This document shows, one piece after another, positions 33,600 to 46,809 of a stretch of 64,000 nucleotides of DNA (position 1 is the stretch's first letter; each line of letters opens with the position of its first letter). Under the pieces are notes generated by a model. It did not search any database and was not told where the DNA came from. It worked only from the letters and a program-made list of their open reading frames with translations. The position numbers and the translations under genes are program-made. Location: positions 38,901,888 through 38,965,887 of the forward strand of contig NC_087065.1 of NCBI RefSeq assembly GCF_963678635.1, written 5' to 3'. This DNA comes from Symsagittifera roscoffensis (Eukaryota > Xenacoelomorpha > Acoela > Convolutidae).

Positions 33600-36500
33600 T
33601 GCAACACCAAAAGTTCATTTTATGGATCTTTGGATCTTTCTAGTAATACAATTCTAAGTACCCCCCATCACTACAGACAATTCACCAACAAAATATCTCA
33701 AATATCCCATCAGACTTTTAAGGTTCAACACCAACCTCTGAACAAATTTGTGAAAATCCTTTTAATTCTCCCGCGTCAACACAACGTCCACCATAATGGA
33801 TGACACAAGCATTCTCCCAAGGTGAACAAAACTTAGTAAACGACCCCATTAGCATTTCATCCGATACCTTTTTATCCCTACCAGAAACCCTATCCCTATC
33901 GTCAACCCCTTCAGTAATAAGTTCCTCCCATCTGCACCCCAGCTAGTCAAGGCCAGGGGCAATGGTTCTGACTTTATCAAATCATAAGAACTAATTCAAA
34001 CGAAAATAAAGTCACCACCGGGAACCCGTTCTACCTTTCCTAGGTAGCAGTGGTGGTCATGAAAGTACAATCTGCACAATTTTGCCTACTGATTGTACGC
34101 ACCGGGACAACGCCAACATGACTTGGCGGCTTGGGCATTGGCCTTGCCTTGACCCACGAGTAACAGTGATTGATTATTAACTTTCTAACGGAGCACCGCT
34201 ATGAGCAGAGCGGACACTTTAGCATCTCATCACCTGTGCCAGTGTCTTGGTTTGATGCGAAAGATTGCCGTCTCAGTTGCGGTGCTGAGACGGTTGGTTC
34301 TGATGCGCTGATCAGTTTCACATGCGGGTTCTAGTTTTGTATGTGCTTTGTCCAACCGTTGACATAGACATAAGTCTTGTTACAGTCGGACAGAAGGCAG
34401 TCGAATTTACACTTTTTGGACCCCCCGTCGCTGGGCTGCTGGAGGATCTCTACAGTTCTTTCAATTCCTTTAATAGTTACAGTTTCTTTCAGTTCCTTCA
34501 ATAGTTACAGTTCTTTCAGTTCCTTTAAAAATTTCTATTTCACTAGCGGAGGTCTGGACCAAGGGTTCTGAATGATTATCTCTGAGATGCCTGTACATCT
34601 CTTTTTTGCTATGAAACATTCTACCACAGTTTTCATTAGCACATTAAACTGTTTGCGACCTTTTGCCGATAGCATTTGCTTTAAAATCGCCAACCGTCTG
34701 TGAACTTAAGTTTGGTTGTCGGAATGTGCAACCAGTTATCCTGGTCACACTTAGTCTTGTGCCCATGGTTGTCAAGATCAGCTCTAAGCTGTCGAATCCA
34801 ATCTTTTTGCCAAACTTTAGCACCTTCAAGTAGATCATTCGACCCCGATGTTTTTAAAGGAAGCATACAGTCGAACCCTTCTCCTGCATAGTTGATGTGC
34901 GACTGGCGTTGTTATTACTTTTGCTTTCAATTCCTTTAGTTTCTTTTCATTTCTGGTTTCTAGCCTGAGACATTTTCTTTTGGCGCGGTGTATAACCGCA
35001 TCTAATCTACCAAGATCTGTGCATCTGATGACAAGGGTCTCTAAGCCGTATAGCAGGACAGGCTTTAGGAATGTCTCAATGAGGTGACCCCTGTTCCTTA
35101 GTGTCAACCTTTTAGACACCAAGGCCGGTCTATGACGTAACATTGCTATTCTTGTCTTAGAAATGCGAGCGCTGATAGCCTTGTCAGCGCTCCTATCAGA
35201 TGCTATGATGCTGCCGAGGCACTCAAAGTGATTGACCTGTTCATCCTGTTCACTGAGTACATTGATAGGAACTATTGTATTGTCATTTGTGTTAATAACA
35301 ATAGTTTTAATTTTCTCGGCAGAGATTTCTAATTGAGCCAAACCGAAAGTTTTTGCCATCTCATTCAGCAACTTGGTAGCATTTGCCTGCTTGTCACAGA
35401 TCGAAGCCAGATCATCAGCGTATGCAAAGTTTCTGTTCTCTCCACTGGTCTTATTTAGGAGGAAGTCAAAAAGGATGATAAACAACAGTGGGCCTGAAGT
35501 GCACCCTTGCCTCACCCCCGGTTCACTAAAAAGGTGTTATCCTTATCAAGCTTGCCAATGGGTTTGGCGTGGAGCGCTTCAATCAAACTGATGATATCTC
35601 CTGGCATTCCAAAATCCCTTAGGGCGATAAACAGCACTTCCCTATCAATTGAATCAAAAGCCTTCTTCAGGTCGATGAAAGTCATACAAAGAGGTTGATG
35701 GTTCTCAATCCTTTTTTGCAGCAAAAGTCTAAATGCCAAGATAGCTTGGCCCGTTGACCTGTAGCTTCCGAACCCAATTTGATAAGGTGAGCACTTGTGC
35801 AGCTGCTTATTCACCCTATTTGCAATCACCTTTGCGAACATTTTGCCAACTTGATCAAGAAGGAAAATGCTCCAATAATTGTTCGGTTCAGCTCTGCTTC
35901 CTTTCTTGAACAGATTGAGTACTACTGCGTCCCTCCAAATTTGGGGAATTTTCCCCGGATCAAGCCAGATATCAGTGAAAATTCTTGTGAGAGGCTTGAA
36001 AATTTTCTTCTCGAGCAACTTAAGAAGGCCACTGGTATTCTGACTCTCACCGGGAGCCTTGCCCGTGTTGATTTCTCTCAAGGCTTGTAGCACCTCTGCT
36101 CCTTTAGAAAGTCCACTATCCGCACCTGGAAGTGACCTTTCAACAAATTTTTTACTCGCCGGTCTGTTCGTAAACAGATTCTCATAATGCCTTTGAAACT
36201 TCACATTACTGACTTCATCTTTGCTCCTTCTCTCCAACCAACTCAGGTGAACACTCCTAAGAGTCTCTTTCAACACCTTGAACGCTTCACGCGTTTGTCA
36301 AGGACGTGCTTGTCTTGAAATCCTTCCAGGCCACTCTCTAACATCTCATTTTGGGCAAACTTCCTCAACTTGTTGCACTTCAAGTTTAGCCTTTTTCTTG
36401 TTGCAACCAGTTCGTCAGTTGTGTTGTTTAGAACTTGATGATGTACACTTCTCGTTTCTTGAAATACCAAACGTGGTTCATTATTCAAATACTCAAAGAA

Positions 36501-37545
36501 TGTATCCTCTTTTTCCTCAGGTTCCGGAACCGGTAACCTGGCATGGACATTGCACACCTACCCCTTAAGAGTTCTATTGAAGCTCTCAATGGAGTCAGTT
36601 TGGGACAAGTGGTTATCTGATGTTACAAACGAGCGACCTTGAGCCAATTTCAGACAGATATTGATTTTGGACCGTAGTCCAGGAGACTTCCTCTTGAAGC
36701 TTTTTCTGAGAAAACTTTCACCGTCAAACACCATTTTGCCTGGTTCTTGCGGAGGTAAGACCCCGCATACAAGTTTAACTTGATCTGAATGATGCCCGGT
36801 ACTACCTCCCCAGCTGGTTCTCATATCTATTCAGACCGTGTTCCGATCGGACAAGATATAATCGATGACAGCACCTGAGCCTCTGCGGTGACGCCACGTT
36901 ATTAGCCTACTTAAAGGTTTCTTGAATAACGTGTTCACGATTTTTAAATCGTTTGTCGAACAAAACTCCAGCCAATTCTCACGGTTTGAGTTTGTTTGTT
37001 GGTCGGCAGACCAGGCACCAGCTAGTGGTCTCATTTCAGTCAATTGCTCCCTACTGATTCTCGCATTCAAATCACCGAATATCAGAGTATGAGATCCAAC
37101 TTTACGGCTGGGGATGCCTTCTATCATTACTCTGAAGAAATCAGCATAGAAGCAATCAACCCGCTTTTCACCTTTCTCATCATCAGGGTTGGCGAGACTG
37201 TAACAAACGACTTTTTTAAACGTCTCACTATTGATGCGACTTCTCAACCAGGCTACCATAACTCGATCACATTGGCACCTATGCCTGGTTAGTTTCATTT
37301 TTAACGAAATGAAAATGAGAGCAACCATGTTTCTACCTTTTCTCTCGGGGTCGTTCCCGCACACAATAGTGTAGTTTCTACCAAGATCAGAGACTCCTTC
37401 GCTATTTCAGCGGGTCTCGCATAATCCCAGGGCATCAAAATGCCGCTCAAGCATCAGCTGCTCTAACTGTCATCCTTCCAACCCCCTAAGGCTCCTACAA
37501 TTCCAATGTCCAAACTTCCACGGTTGCTGCCTAACCAAAACATTG
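33600..37545 (-). mobile_element. LINE copy 3, near full length
   Basis: Endonuclease 37364-36831 plus upstream part, linker 36824-36270, RT 36276-35512 and 35515-34835 (motif A FIDLKKAFDSID, motif C FAYADDLAS intact), and fingers 34866-34200 with an extra frameshift near 34690. It keeps the TGA of copies 1 and 2 (37472-37470) and the same RT frameshift before RQGCTSGPLL. It has the most conserved RT of the three. Confidence 0.87.
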
Positions 37546-37964
37546 TGTCGGGCCGGTCGCTCCTGTTTCTGATTGTTTTCTCTCATTGGTTTGAATGTAG
37601 GTTGTTTTTCTACAGGTATGGCTAACTGGAATGTATTACCCAACCTCTGTTATACACCGAGGAGGCGTTATGCAAAACTCCTCACGGAATTCTGCATTCA
37701 GCCTAGTAGTGATACCGAGAGTAGCTATATCTTCCGACTCTCGCCGAGGTGATATCGATGATTACCGCAGATTATGCACACTTTTACGAGCGCCTGCGAA
37801 CGTCTCAATCCTAAAGCGGGGTGGCACTGCAGATGAGAACCAATTTGACCTGTTGCCCCTAACGCGTGCAGGCACTGCAGATCTGACCTGTTACCCCTTC
37901 AGTAACAGCTCAGACACCAACCACTACGGTCACTCTAAATTTTTCTACTAATCTAGACGATCGA

Positions 37965-40075
37965 TATCGAGAATTTCTAAACACAAATATACCTCTACAA
38001 TTAGATTGGAACACATTTCTAGCACACCCTCCCCTATTTGGCCAACATCTTGATAGTAATCGAGACAGGAGCACTAAATTGATTACAATAAAGACACGAC
38101 ATTCACAAAGATGTACAAGAACATAATATACAAATCTTTACTCATGATAACTTAACAATTAAATTCGATATAACAGCAAAGCCAAATGAAATAATTCCAG
38201 CACCACCAAATATAACAGCTCACACTTTATCTCCTCCATTTATTACAACAACATTTATCTAAAAATACGATAGATTTACAAAAAAGACTATTGGGTATAT
38301 TACATTTTACAATACATATTCAGGTTTATCTTACACGTGTATCTTTTAATTGTTTTTTTTTCTTTGAAACCCTTTCCCTGCTTGTACTCTTAGAACCCAC
38401 ATTTCATCAAAACCCTTACCCGGACAGGACCACAAGACCTCCTTGTTACACATTATGATTGTGAAGAAAATCAACAAAAAAAACACTACAAAAAGACGCA
38501 CTAAATCAAGTAACACAATGTAAATCTAAACCACAAAACATAGAATCAACAAAAATAGTAGCAACATTTTACTCAAAAGCACGAGCTACAACCCTTAATA
38601 GGATATAAACTTACAGCAAAATTCTCAGAAAATAAAGAACATTGCTCACAAGTCTCAAATGGAAAAAAGTAGTTTCGATCACGAATTTTTTTACTAAAGC
38701 CATTTAGAAAGACTTTTGCATCTTATCACTGAAAATTTTGAAAACGGATTACAACGATTAAAAATAACCACAAATAAAGGCAAAAATAGCAAATTAGTAA
38801 ACTTTCAAAATTTACCACACTCCGCGGATCAAGCAGAACATGAAAGATACCAAATTCATATTAAATAGAGGATAAATACCCGTATCACGGTACACACGGA
38901 TGTTTAATTTATGACTTACATGATAAAAACTGGATACTGGATATCCCACTTTGGAATTAAAAAGCCCTCTAATTGTAAAGCTGACACAAAAAAAAGATAC
39001 CAAGAAATTATGCTTTTAGATTGGAAAATTCAATTGAAAAAAGTACAATTAACACGTGATTTAAAAGATTATACTATATTCTATCAAGGAATACGCTTAC
39101 CTTGTAAAACTGATCAAGATTTTCTCGATCCTATCACTCTAATCCAGGCAACCCTTGTTTGGTTCCCTGAAGACACGTGTACCACATTTCAACTCGCTAA
39201 AATCCACGCCAGAATGATTAATTTTCACCAAAATTTTTTAATGAATCAATCCCTTTTGAAAAAGTCAACCCTGATAGGATTAGATTTAAAAGTCAAAAAG
39301 ATAAAAATGTTGATGATATTGAAAACAAACTAAGACGTTTTCAATTTTACCCTTGAACAGAAGTCGCTTGTAAATATCCAAAATCACTTTTCAAAACACA
39401 ATTGCCGAATACAAAAAAAGTTTTGACATGGAAACAGGAAAATAATTTACTAACCCATCACAACCATATCAAAACCACAAAGATGAAACATCTTAAATCA
39501 CGGTAAAATTTTCCAAAAACACAGAAAATCCTGGCGGAACACTTTGCCCAGAAGACAAAGATAGCACACGATTGCAAGAATTCTTACTTATGAATTACAC
39601 ATATTTTGGTTCAACCCACTATGAATCCCGGTAATCTTGATATGAAACTAGACTATACAATAAGCAGAACTGTTCAGGAAATGTCACTATCCAAAATAGA
39701 AACACTTCATCATTCATGTGAACTCGAACGATCACAAATACAACAATCAGTCGTATTAGCAGTATTGAAAATACCCTACGCAGGATATTCATTATCACGC
39801 ATTAGATTGAATTTCATTGACTACGAAGGAAACGTTCTCTGATACAACCCAAGAGCTAAAAAAAGCTTTCAAAATTATACGTTTTTGAAGACAAAAGATG
39901 TTATAAAAGAACCCCTATATTCTATAAAAATAAAGTATATTGTGATGATACCATATCAGGAAATACATATTTTTGGGATACAGCTGTCCCATGTGGATCT
40001 GAAAATAGCCACAAAGTAGTACAGCTAAATCCAAACGAAGATATATATACCCTTATGAATCCTTACCAGCCCCAC
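37965..40075 (+). pseudogene. Envelope-like ectodomain remnants, unit 3 (longer)
   Basis: Unlike units 1 and 2, no U follows at 39689. The frame region continues to about 40060 with frame 39606-39842 and further Cys-containing sequence. It then joins directly to another copy of the ectodomain start (CCCCACCAAATATAACAGC at about 40066). This is the unbroken order of the middle and distal ectodomain, although many stops remain. Confidence 0.45.
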
Positions 40076-40840
40076 CAAATATAACAGCTCACGCTTCATC
40101 CCCTCCATTTATTACAACAGAACTTATTTATAAAAACGATAGATTTACAAAAAAACTATTGGGTATGTTATATTTTACAATCCATATTCAGGTTTATCTT
40201 ACACGTGTATCTTTTAATTGTTTCTTTTTCTTTGAAACCCTTTCCCTCCTTGTACTCTTAGAACCCACATTTCATCAAAACCCTTCCCCGGACAGGACCA
40301 CAAGACCTCCTTGTTACACATTAAGATTGTGAAGAAAATCAACAAAAAACACTAAAAAATACGCACTAAATCAAGTAACACGATGTGAATCTAAACCACA
40401 AAACATAGAATCAACAAAAATAGTAGCAACATTTTACTCAAAAGCACGAGCTACAACCCTAATAGAATATAAACTTACAGCAAAATTCTCAGAAAATAAA
40501 GAACATTGCTCACAAGTCTCAAATGGGAAAAAGTAGTTTCGAAAACGAATCCTTATACCAAAGCCAATTAGAAAGACTTTTGCATCTTATCACTGAAGAT
40601 TTCGAAAACGAATTACAACGATTAAAAATAACCACAAATAAAGGCGAAAATAGCAAATTAGTAAACTTTCAAGTTTTACCACACTCCGCGGATCAAGCAG
40701 AACATGAAAGATACCAAATTCATATTAAATAGACGATAAATACCCGTATCACGGTACACACGGATGTTTAATCCTACCACTCGAATCCAGGCAACCCTTT
40801 TTTGGTTCCCTGAAGACACGGGTACCACATTTCAAGTTAT
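39361..40840 (+). repeat. 1.62-kb tandem repeat, first copy
   Basis: Nearly identical to 40977-42457 at an offset of 1,616 (1,617 after one extra A near 41470). Both copies lack the same ~250 bases after CGGATGTTTAAT that are present in units 1-3. Confidence 0.88.
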
Positions 40841-40976
40841 TAAAATCCACGCCAGAATGATTAATTTTCACCCAAAATTTTTTAGTGAATCAATCCATTT
40901 TGAAATTGTTAAAACTATAAAAATTTTGATGATATTGAAAACAAACTAACACGTTTTCAATTTTACCCTGAAACAG

Positions 40977-42457
40977 AAGTCGCTTGTAAATATCCAAAAT
41001 CACTTTTCAAAACACAATTGCCGAATACAAAAAAAGTTTTGACATGGAAACAGGAAAATAATTTACTAACCCATCACAACCATATCAAAACCACAAAGAT
41101 GAAACATCTTAAATCACGGTAAAATTTTCCAAAAACACAGAAAATCCTGGCGGAACACTTTGCCCAGAAGACAAAGATAGCACACGATTGCAAGAATTCT
41201 TACTTATGAATTACACATATTTTGGTTCAACCCACTATGAATCCCGGTAATCTTGATATGAAACTAGACTATACAATAACCAGAACTGTTCAGGAAATGT
41301 CACTATCCAAAATAGAAACACTTCATCATTCATGTGAACTCGAACGATCACAAATACAACAATCAGTCGTATTAGCAGTATTGAAAATACCCTACGCAGG
41401 ATATTCATTATCACGCATTAGATTGAATTTCATTGACTACGAAGGAAACGTTCTCTGATACAACCCAAGAGCTAAAAAAAAGCTTTCAAAATTATACGTT
41501 TTTGAAGACAAAAGATGTTATAAAAGAACCCCTATATTCTATAAAAATAAAGTATATTGTGATGATACCATATCAGGAAATACATATTTTTGGGATACAG
41601 CTGTCCCATGTGGATCTGAAAATAGCCACAAAGTAGTACAGCTAAATCCAAACGAAGATATATATACCCTTATGAATCCTTACCAGCCCCACCAAATATA
41701 ACAGCTCACGCTTCATCCCCTCCATTTATTACAACAGAACTTATTTATAAAAACGATAGATTTACAAAAAAACTATTGGGTATGTTATATTTTACAATCC
41801 ATATTCAGGTTTATCTTACACGTGTATCTTTTAATTGTTTCTTTTTCTTTGAAACCCTTTCCCTCCTTGTACTCTTAGAACCCACATTTCATCAAAACCC
41901 TTCCCCGGACAGGACCACAAGACCTCCTTGTTACACATTAAGATTGTGAAGAAAATCAACAAAAAACACTAAAAAATACGCACTAAATCAAGTAACACGA
42001 TGTGAATCTAAACCACAAAACATAGAATCAACAAAAATAGTAGCAACATTTTACTCAAAAGCACGAGCTACAACCCTAATAGAATATAAACTTACAGCAA
42101 AATTCTCAGAAAATAAAGAACATTGCTCACAAGTCTCAAATGGGAAAAAGTAGTTTCGAAAACGAATCCTTATACCAAAGCCAATTAGAAAGACTTTTGC
42201 ATCTTATCACTGAAGATTTCGAAAACGAATTACAAGGTTAAAAATAACCACAAATAAAGGCGAAAATAGCAAATTAGTAAACTTTCAAGTTTTACCACAC
42301 TCCGCGGATCAAGCAGAACATGAAAGATACCAAATTCATATTAAATAGACGATAAATACCCGTATCACGGTACACACGGATGTTTAATCCTACCACTCGA
42401 ATCCAGGCAACCCTTTTTTGGTTCCCTGAAGACACGTGTACCACATTTCAACTCGCT
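40977..42457 (+). repeat. 1.62-kb tandem repeat, second copy
   Basis: Second member of the pair. Downstream of ~42457 it resembles units 1-3 rather than the first copy, which suggests exchange or conversion among units. Confidence 0.88.
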
Positions 42458-42900
42458 AAAATCCACGCCAGAATGATTAATTTTCACCAAAATTTTTTAA
42501 TGAATCAATCCCTTTTGAAAAAGTCAACCCTGATAGGATTAGATTTAATAGTCAAAAAGATAAAAATGTTGATGATATTGAAAACAAACTAACACGTTTT
42601 CAATTTTACCCTGAAACAGAAGTCGCTTGTAAATATCCAAAATCACTTTTCAAAACACAATCGCCGAATACGAAAAAATCTTTGACATGGAAACAGGAAA
42701 ATTAGTTACTAGTCCATCACAACCATATCAAAACCACAAAAATGAAACATCTTAAATATCCGTAACAATTTCCAAAAACACAGAAAAACCTGGCGGAACA
42801 CTTTGCCCAGAAGATGAAGATAGCACACGATTGCAAGATTTCTTACTTATGAATTACACATATTTTGGTTCAACCCACTATGAATCCCGCTAATCATATA
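42458..42900 (+). pseudogene. Envelope-like remnant, right end of short repeats
   Basis: Follows unit-3 sequence (39190-39640) with increasing divergence and stops at CCCGCTAATCATATATG, where an ATATGTATA-rich stretch (42894-42935) begins. Confidence 0.5.
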
Positions 42901-42935
42901 TGTATATCCTGGTATAAATATATGTATATACATAT

Positions 42936-45900
42936 CTTAACTGTGAAAAGTACCGTCCAAAAGACATTTCACCATTTAATTTTTTAGTTTCGTAAATCTA
43001 AAAAATGAACTCCTAGTTTTTCTAGGATGGCCATAATATATTTTTAAAAAACTACAATATCATACGCTATCTTTATTTTTTTCGGATTCTTCTTCTCACT
43101 ATTGAAACGAACCTACAACACATGCGCAATACATACACAACTAAACAAACAAGCAAGTGTAGCACGCATATTATTCGCAGGATTTTTTGGAATATTTTCG
43201 ACCTCAATTAACTAAATTCTTCTAGACTTTTAAATAAGTGAATACAACAAAAAACTATCAACCACACCAAATACATATGATAATTTAGAAGACAACAGAA
43301 TTACCACACATTGCTGCACCACAATTACACAATTTACATAATAAGCATCCGTTATCTTTTGCTCGCAAATTACTTGCAGGAACTTTTTGCTACTTCAAAA
43401 ACGAAATTCTCCTCGACTCTCAGATTATCGAACACAATAAAAAAACTATCTGCAACACCAAACGCATATGATACTTCACAGGACAATATAAATCCAACAC
43501 CTACCACACCACCACAGTTACATCACCTACACAATAATCACCCATTATTTTTAGTACAACGAAATTATAGGAACACATTAGCAATAGCAGAACACACTTC
43601 TCAAGGTCATAGCTACCCATAAAGCCCAGTATTTCGTATAGCAATCCACCAGTTGATCATTAATGACACATATGAGCAGGTTTTAGAACAACCACATGCA
43701 GCAAAATAACGTTCTCAAAACAATCATTACTTTAGCACATGATAATCCCACAGAATGGAGGCCTTAAGCATTCCCTTTCCTATCCATCCAACCTTCAACT
43801 CCACTGCTCCCGCATTTCACTTTCAGATCTGACCTCTGCTCCCCTACCCACTTTTTCAACTAACTCATCACGTACAGATTCAGATGATTCGACACAAATT
43901 ATTTTTAACACTACCTCTATTTTTAACAACTCCGACTAGACTCAGACCCCAGCCCATCCTTTTTTTCATAGCCATCTTTTCAACCCCTCGCTTCCCAACT
44001 TCCTAAAGAATCCTCTGCAGCCCCCTCTTCTTACACTGATGTCTTTCCTATTCTTTCCCCGATGTCCAGCGACCAACACAACCCAGCTAGCCTCATGACA
44101 GATAACTAGCTAGAGCATGTGTTAGACAACTTCATAACACTACAACAGCACATTTTTAACAGTAATACCCTAACAATTCACCAACTAACACACTCAACCT
44201 TATCATCAGAATCCTCAATCTAACTAGCAAATGCAAATGCAGAACCTACACGAGCACAAATAGTTTTTAAACGCAAACACCCCAAAGCCACACCCCAACT
44301 CTGGATCAGCTGTCTTCGATCATCCCGACTATATTCCCGTCACCCACAATATATTAACACCAAAGAACTTTTAGTTAATAACTCACCATTTTCCCCTCAA
44401 TATACTTACTACATGACCACTAACGAAAACCAACTGAAATTCGTTGATGAATATAGCCTGATTCCAATTTTTTCTTGGACTTCACACTAACTTTTTACTA
44501 ACTCATTAGCCCTTCTCTTATACAACACCACACAAAAACGACAAATTATGCCAATCCTGATTGCACAAACTAACGAACGCACTTCACGAAAAACAATTCA
44601 CTACGATCGGACTGAACCAAACACTTGACAGATTCATAGCACAACGCGCAAATAGGTTCTCCATCAACCACTATGATCACGCACTAACACGCTACATGGA
44701 AGATACCCCAAATGAGGACGACCCTAATGTTAGCCCACAACTAACAGAAAATTTTTTTTAAACCCGAATATGTCTTTCACATAGGTAGTACTAACAAAAC
44801 GTTCGATAACATCATCGTTACAGCACTCAAAATACTAAAGCATACGAGTCATACTTCAATAGATTTAACCTATTTGCACTAACTTTCACTTCCTTTTACC
44901 TAAGGAACGTGACTTACACTGTTCGCATGAAATCATGCTACCAATAAAATTAACACATACATATACATTTTAGAAATTCATACAACATCACTATATATCT
45001 ATTTTACCAACATGTAACCCACAACACAGATTTAATTTCATTAACTCAAAATACACTTCACCATTTTTCTTACATTTCACTTACTGCTTGAAGAATACTA
45101 ATCTCCACGGCATCCTCCGTAACTATGATCCAATTCGCCAAATGTATATATTCTGCCCAGTAAACAAATCCTTTGATGTTGATGGTTCCCGCCCACTAAT
45201 TGTGCCCCAAGAATATATACAGCCCATTGAAGTCACTATACTAGAATCTTCTATCCTTAACACTGATACTTACCAGAAATTGTATAATTTAATCTAAAAC
45301 ACACGTCACGAATTCTCACTTGATAACGAAGAACTAAACAACATCAGAGCGCTGGAGATTCTCTGACCTCTACTTCAATCTAAAAAGATCATCCGCATGC
45401 TTGAAAAACTTCTCATATCATCAGACACAACCTGCACTAATTTCTTCAATGGAGTTTTCACTGATGAAAACCCTCCTTAAGTATGCAATAAATGTTTTAA
45501 CTGAAAAATAAACAAAAATACTCATCATTTTTATGAATTTCTCACTATCCTATTTTAGATTTCACCGATCTTTCATCTGAAATTAAAAAATCGCAATAAA
45601 AAAAAGAAACTCTTTTTTCTCAGCTTTTAAATTTATATTTAACAATGACAAAAAATTAATAACGCAGTAAATTTCAACAGCAACATTTTGAAAACTCGGC
45701 AGTAAAATTCAGATAATTGAGGCAGTAATTTCACAAAATTGGAAATAATTTTAATCAAAATTAACCTTTTGATGTGACGCTTCTTTTGTAAATTCCTAAA
45801 TATCTCTTCACTCGCCCACCTTTCACGCACACTCACTCTTTCCACCAACTTGCACAACTCGGCCACTAAGAGTTGTTTAATCAATGAGTTTTAGGGCTTC

Positions 45901-46530
45901 AAATCTAACTGATAACAACTCAATTTTGTTTTCACCCGTTTCAAACTGTCCTTCAACTCGGCTCGAAGGAATTATAAGAGAAAGCTTAAACTGACCAACG
46001 CAGCTTACTAACGCCACAAAATCACCAACTAATAGCATGAATAAGAAAGAAAGCCCCACGGTACGCAAACCGGATTAAACCCAGATTAAAACAGAATAAA
46101 TTATTTTTTTGAAACCCACTCTCAAGTTTTATTGAAAACAAAATAAACACTAAAAGTCTAAAGAAAAACCCAAAACATAATTTTCTATTTCTGAGAAAAG
46201 GACACAACGAAGACAAAAAACAGAAAAACACCTGATAAATTGAAAACAAAAGGTTAAGCACAATAAGAGACTCTGCCCAAAGAGAGGATGAAATTGTAAC
46301 GCACTCTGGACTCACCACCCAGAAAGCTGTCGCTCGAAGTACATGACTCCACGATTTGCCACGACCCCGATACGCTTTTGTTGATGGAAGTGGATCCAGG
46401 GTGAGCAACTGTTTTAGAATAACCGAACTAAATAAAAATATTTTTGCGAAAACAACTAATAAAAAATCGTAACTAAAAACTGACTTCACTAACAAGATCT
46501 AGATATATAAATGCAATGTAAAAAATTTCT
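42936..46530 (+). pseudogene. Diverged, decayed unit of the same element
   Basis: A/C-rich on the plus strand like the other units, full of stops. About 43040-43205 reads as a hydrophobic anchor with stop-transfer, the equivalent of 20613-20777. About 43190-43570 holds a ~190-bp duplication. Further broken frames (43739-43939, 44561-44761, 45088-45297) have no recognised domain. 45600-46530 (minus frames 46495-46022) has no assignment. It ends at the last U repeat. Probably the oldest member of the array. Confidence 0.4.
43190..43570 (+). repeat. Imperfect ~190-bp direct duplication
   Basis: Two blocks start near 43180 and 43365. Both share a hydrophobic ARxLxAGxF coding pattern, ATTCTTCTAGACTTTTA/ATTCTCCTCGACTCTCA, then AAAACTATC(A/T)..CACCAAA.(A/G)CATATGATA. 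Similarity is moderate, so the duplication is old. Confidence 0.55.
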
Positions 46531-46785
46531 TGCAGTTTCCACAACAATTCTAATAAATCTTAGACTACAGTTGTTCTCCTTTTGGACAAGGTCCAAGACC
46601 AAATCGCAAATAACAGTATACACTAGATCTATTGAGACTAGGAGATTTAAGAGTAAGATTAAGATTAGTATTAGACTAAGAAGTTGCACAAATCTATCCG
46701 GCCGAAAATAAGTTAGCGTGACGAACAGACAGTGTACTTTTTCTGAAATTACTCTATGAGAAAGCTACATCAGGCTCAAACTTAT
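46531..46785. repeat. U repeat, copy 4 (right border of array)
   Basis: More diverged copy (TGCAGTTTCC...AAAGCTACA), bordering host DNA 24 bases from the presumed donor of the GPCR TM3-TM4 exon. AATAAA is conserved. Confidence 0.8.
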
Positions 46786-46809
46786 TTCTATTGTGCATTA
46801 TTCTTAGAC

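Larger units (their letters stand above)
20187..46785. mobile_element. Tandem array of envelope-like/LINE composite units
   Basis: A 26.6-kb block is bracketed by two copies of the ~255-bp U repeat, with two more inside. Equivalent points recur at 7,080 bases (unit 1 to 2) and 5,375 bases (unit 2 to 3, after a 1,670-bp internal loss). Two envelope-only repeats of about 1,616 bases follow, and then a diverged unit (42900-46530). Each large unit has U, an envelope-like TM tail (+), a Q/N-rich frame (+), an antisense LINE (-), and a decayed envelope-like ectodomain (+). The plus strand is A/C-rich through these parts, as in many retroelements. No gag-pol with protease or integrase was recognised. 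It lies between the TM4 and TM5 exons of the GPCR. Origin: an LTR-type or endogenous viral element that was then amplified as DNA (inference). Confidence 0.75.

Noticed and set aside
46022-46495. 157-codon minus-strand frame with a possible donor GTGAGT near its middle
   Set aside because: Hydrophobic low-complexity translation in AT-rich DNA with no domain and no matching acceptor. It lies in the decayed unit.
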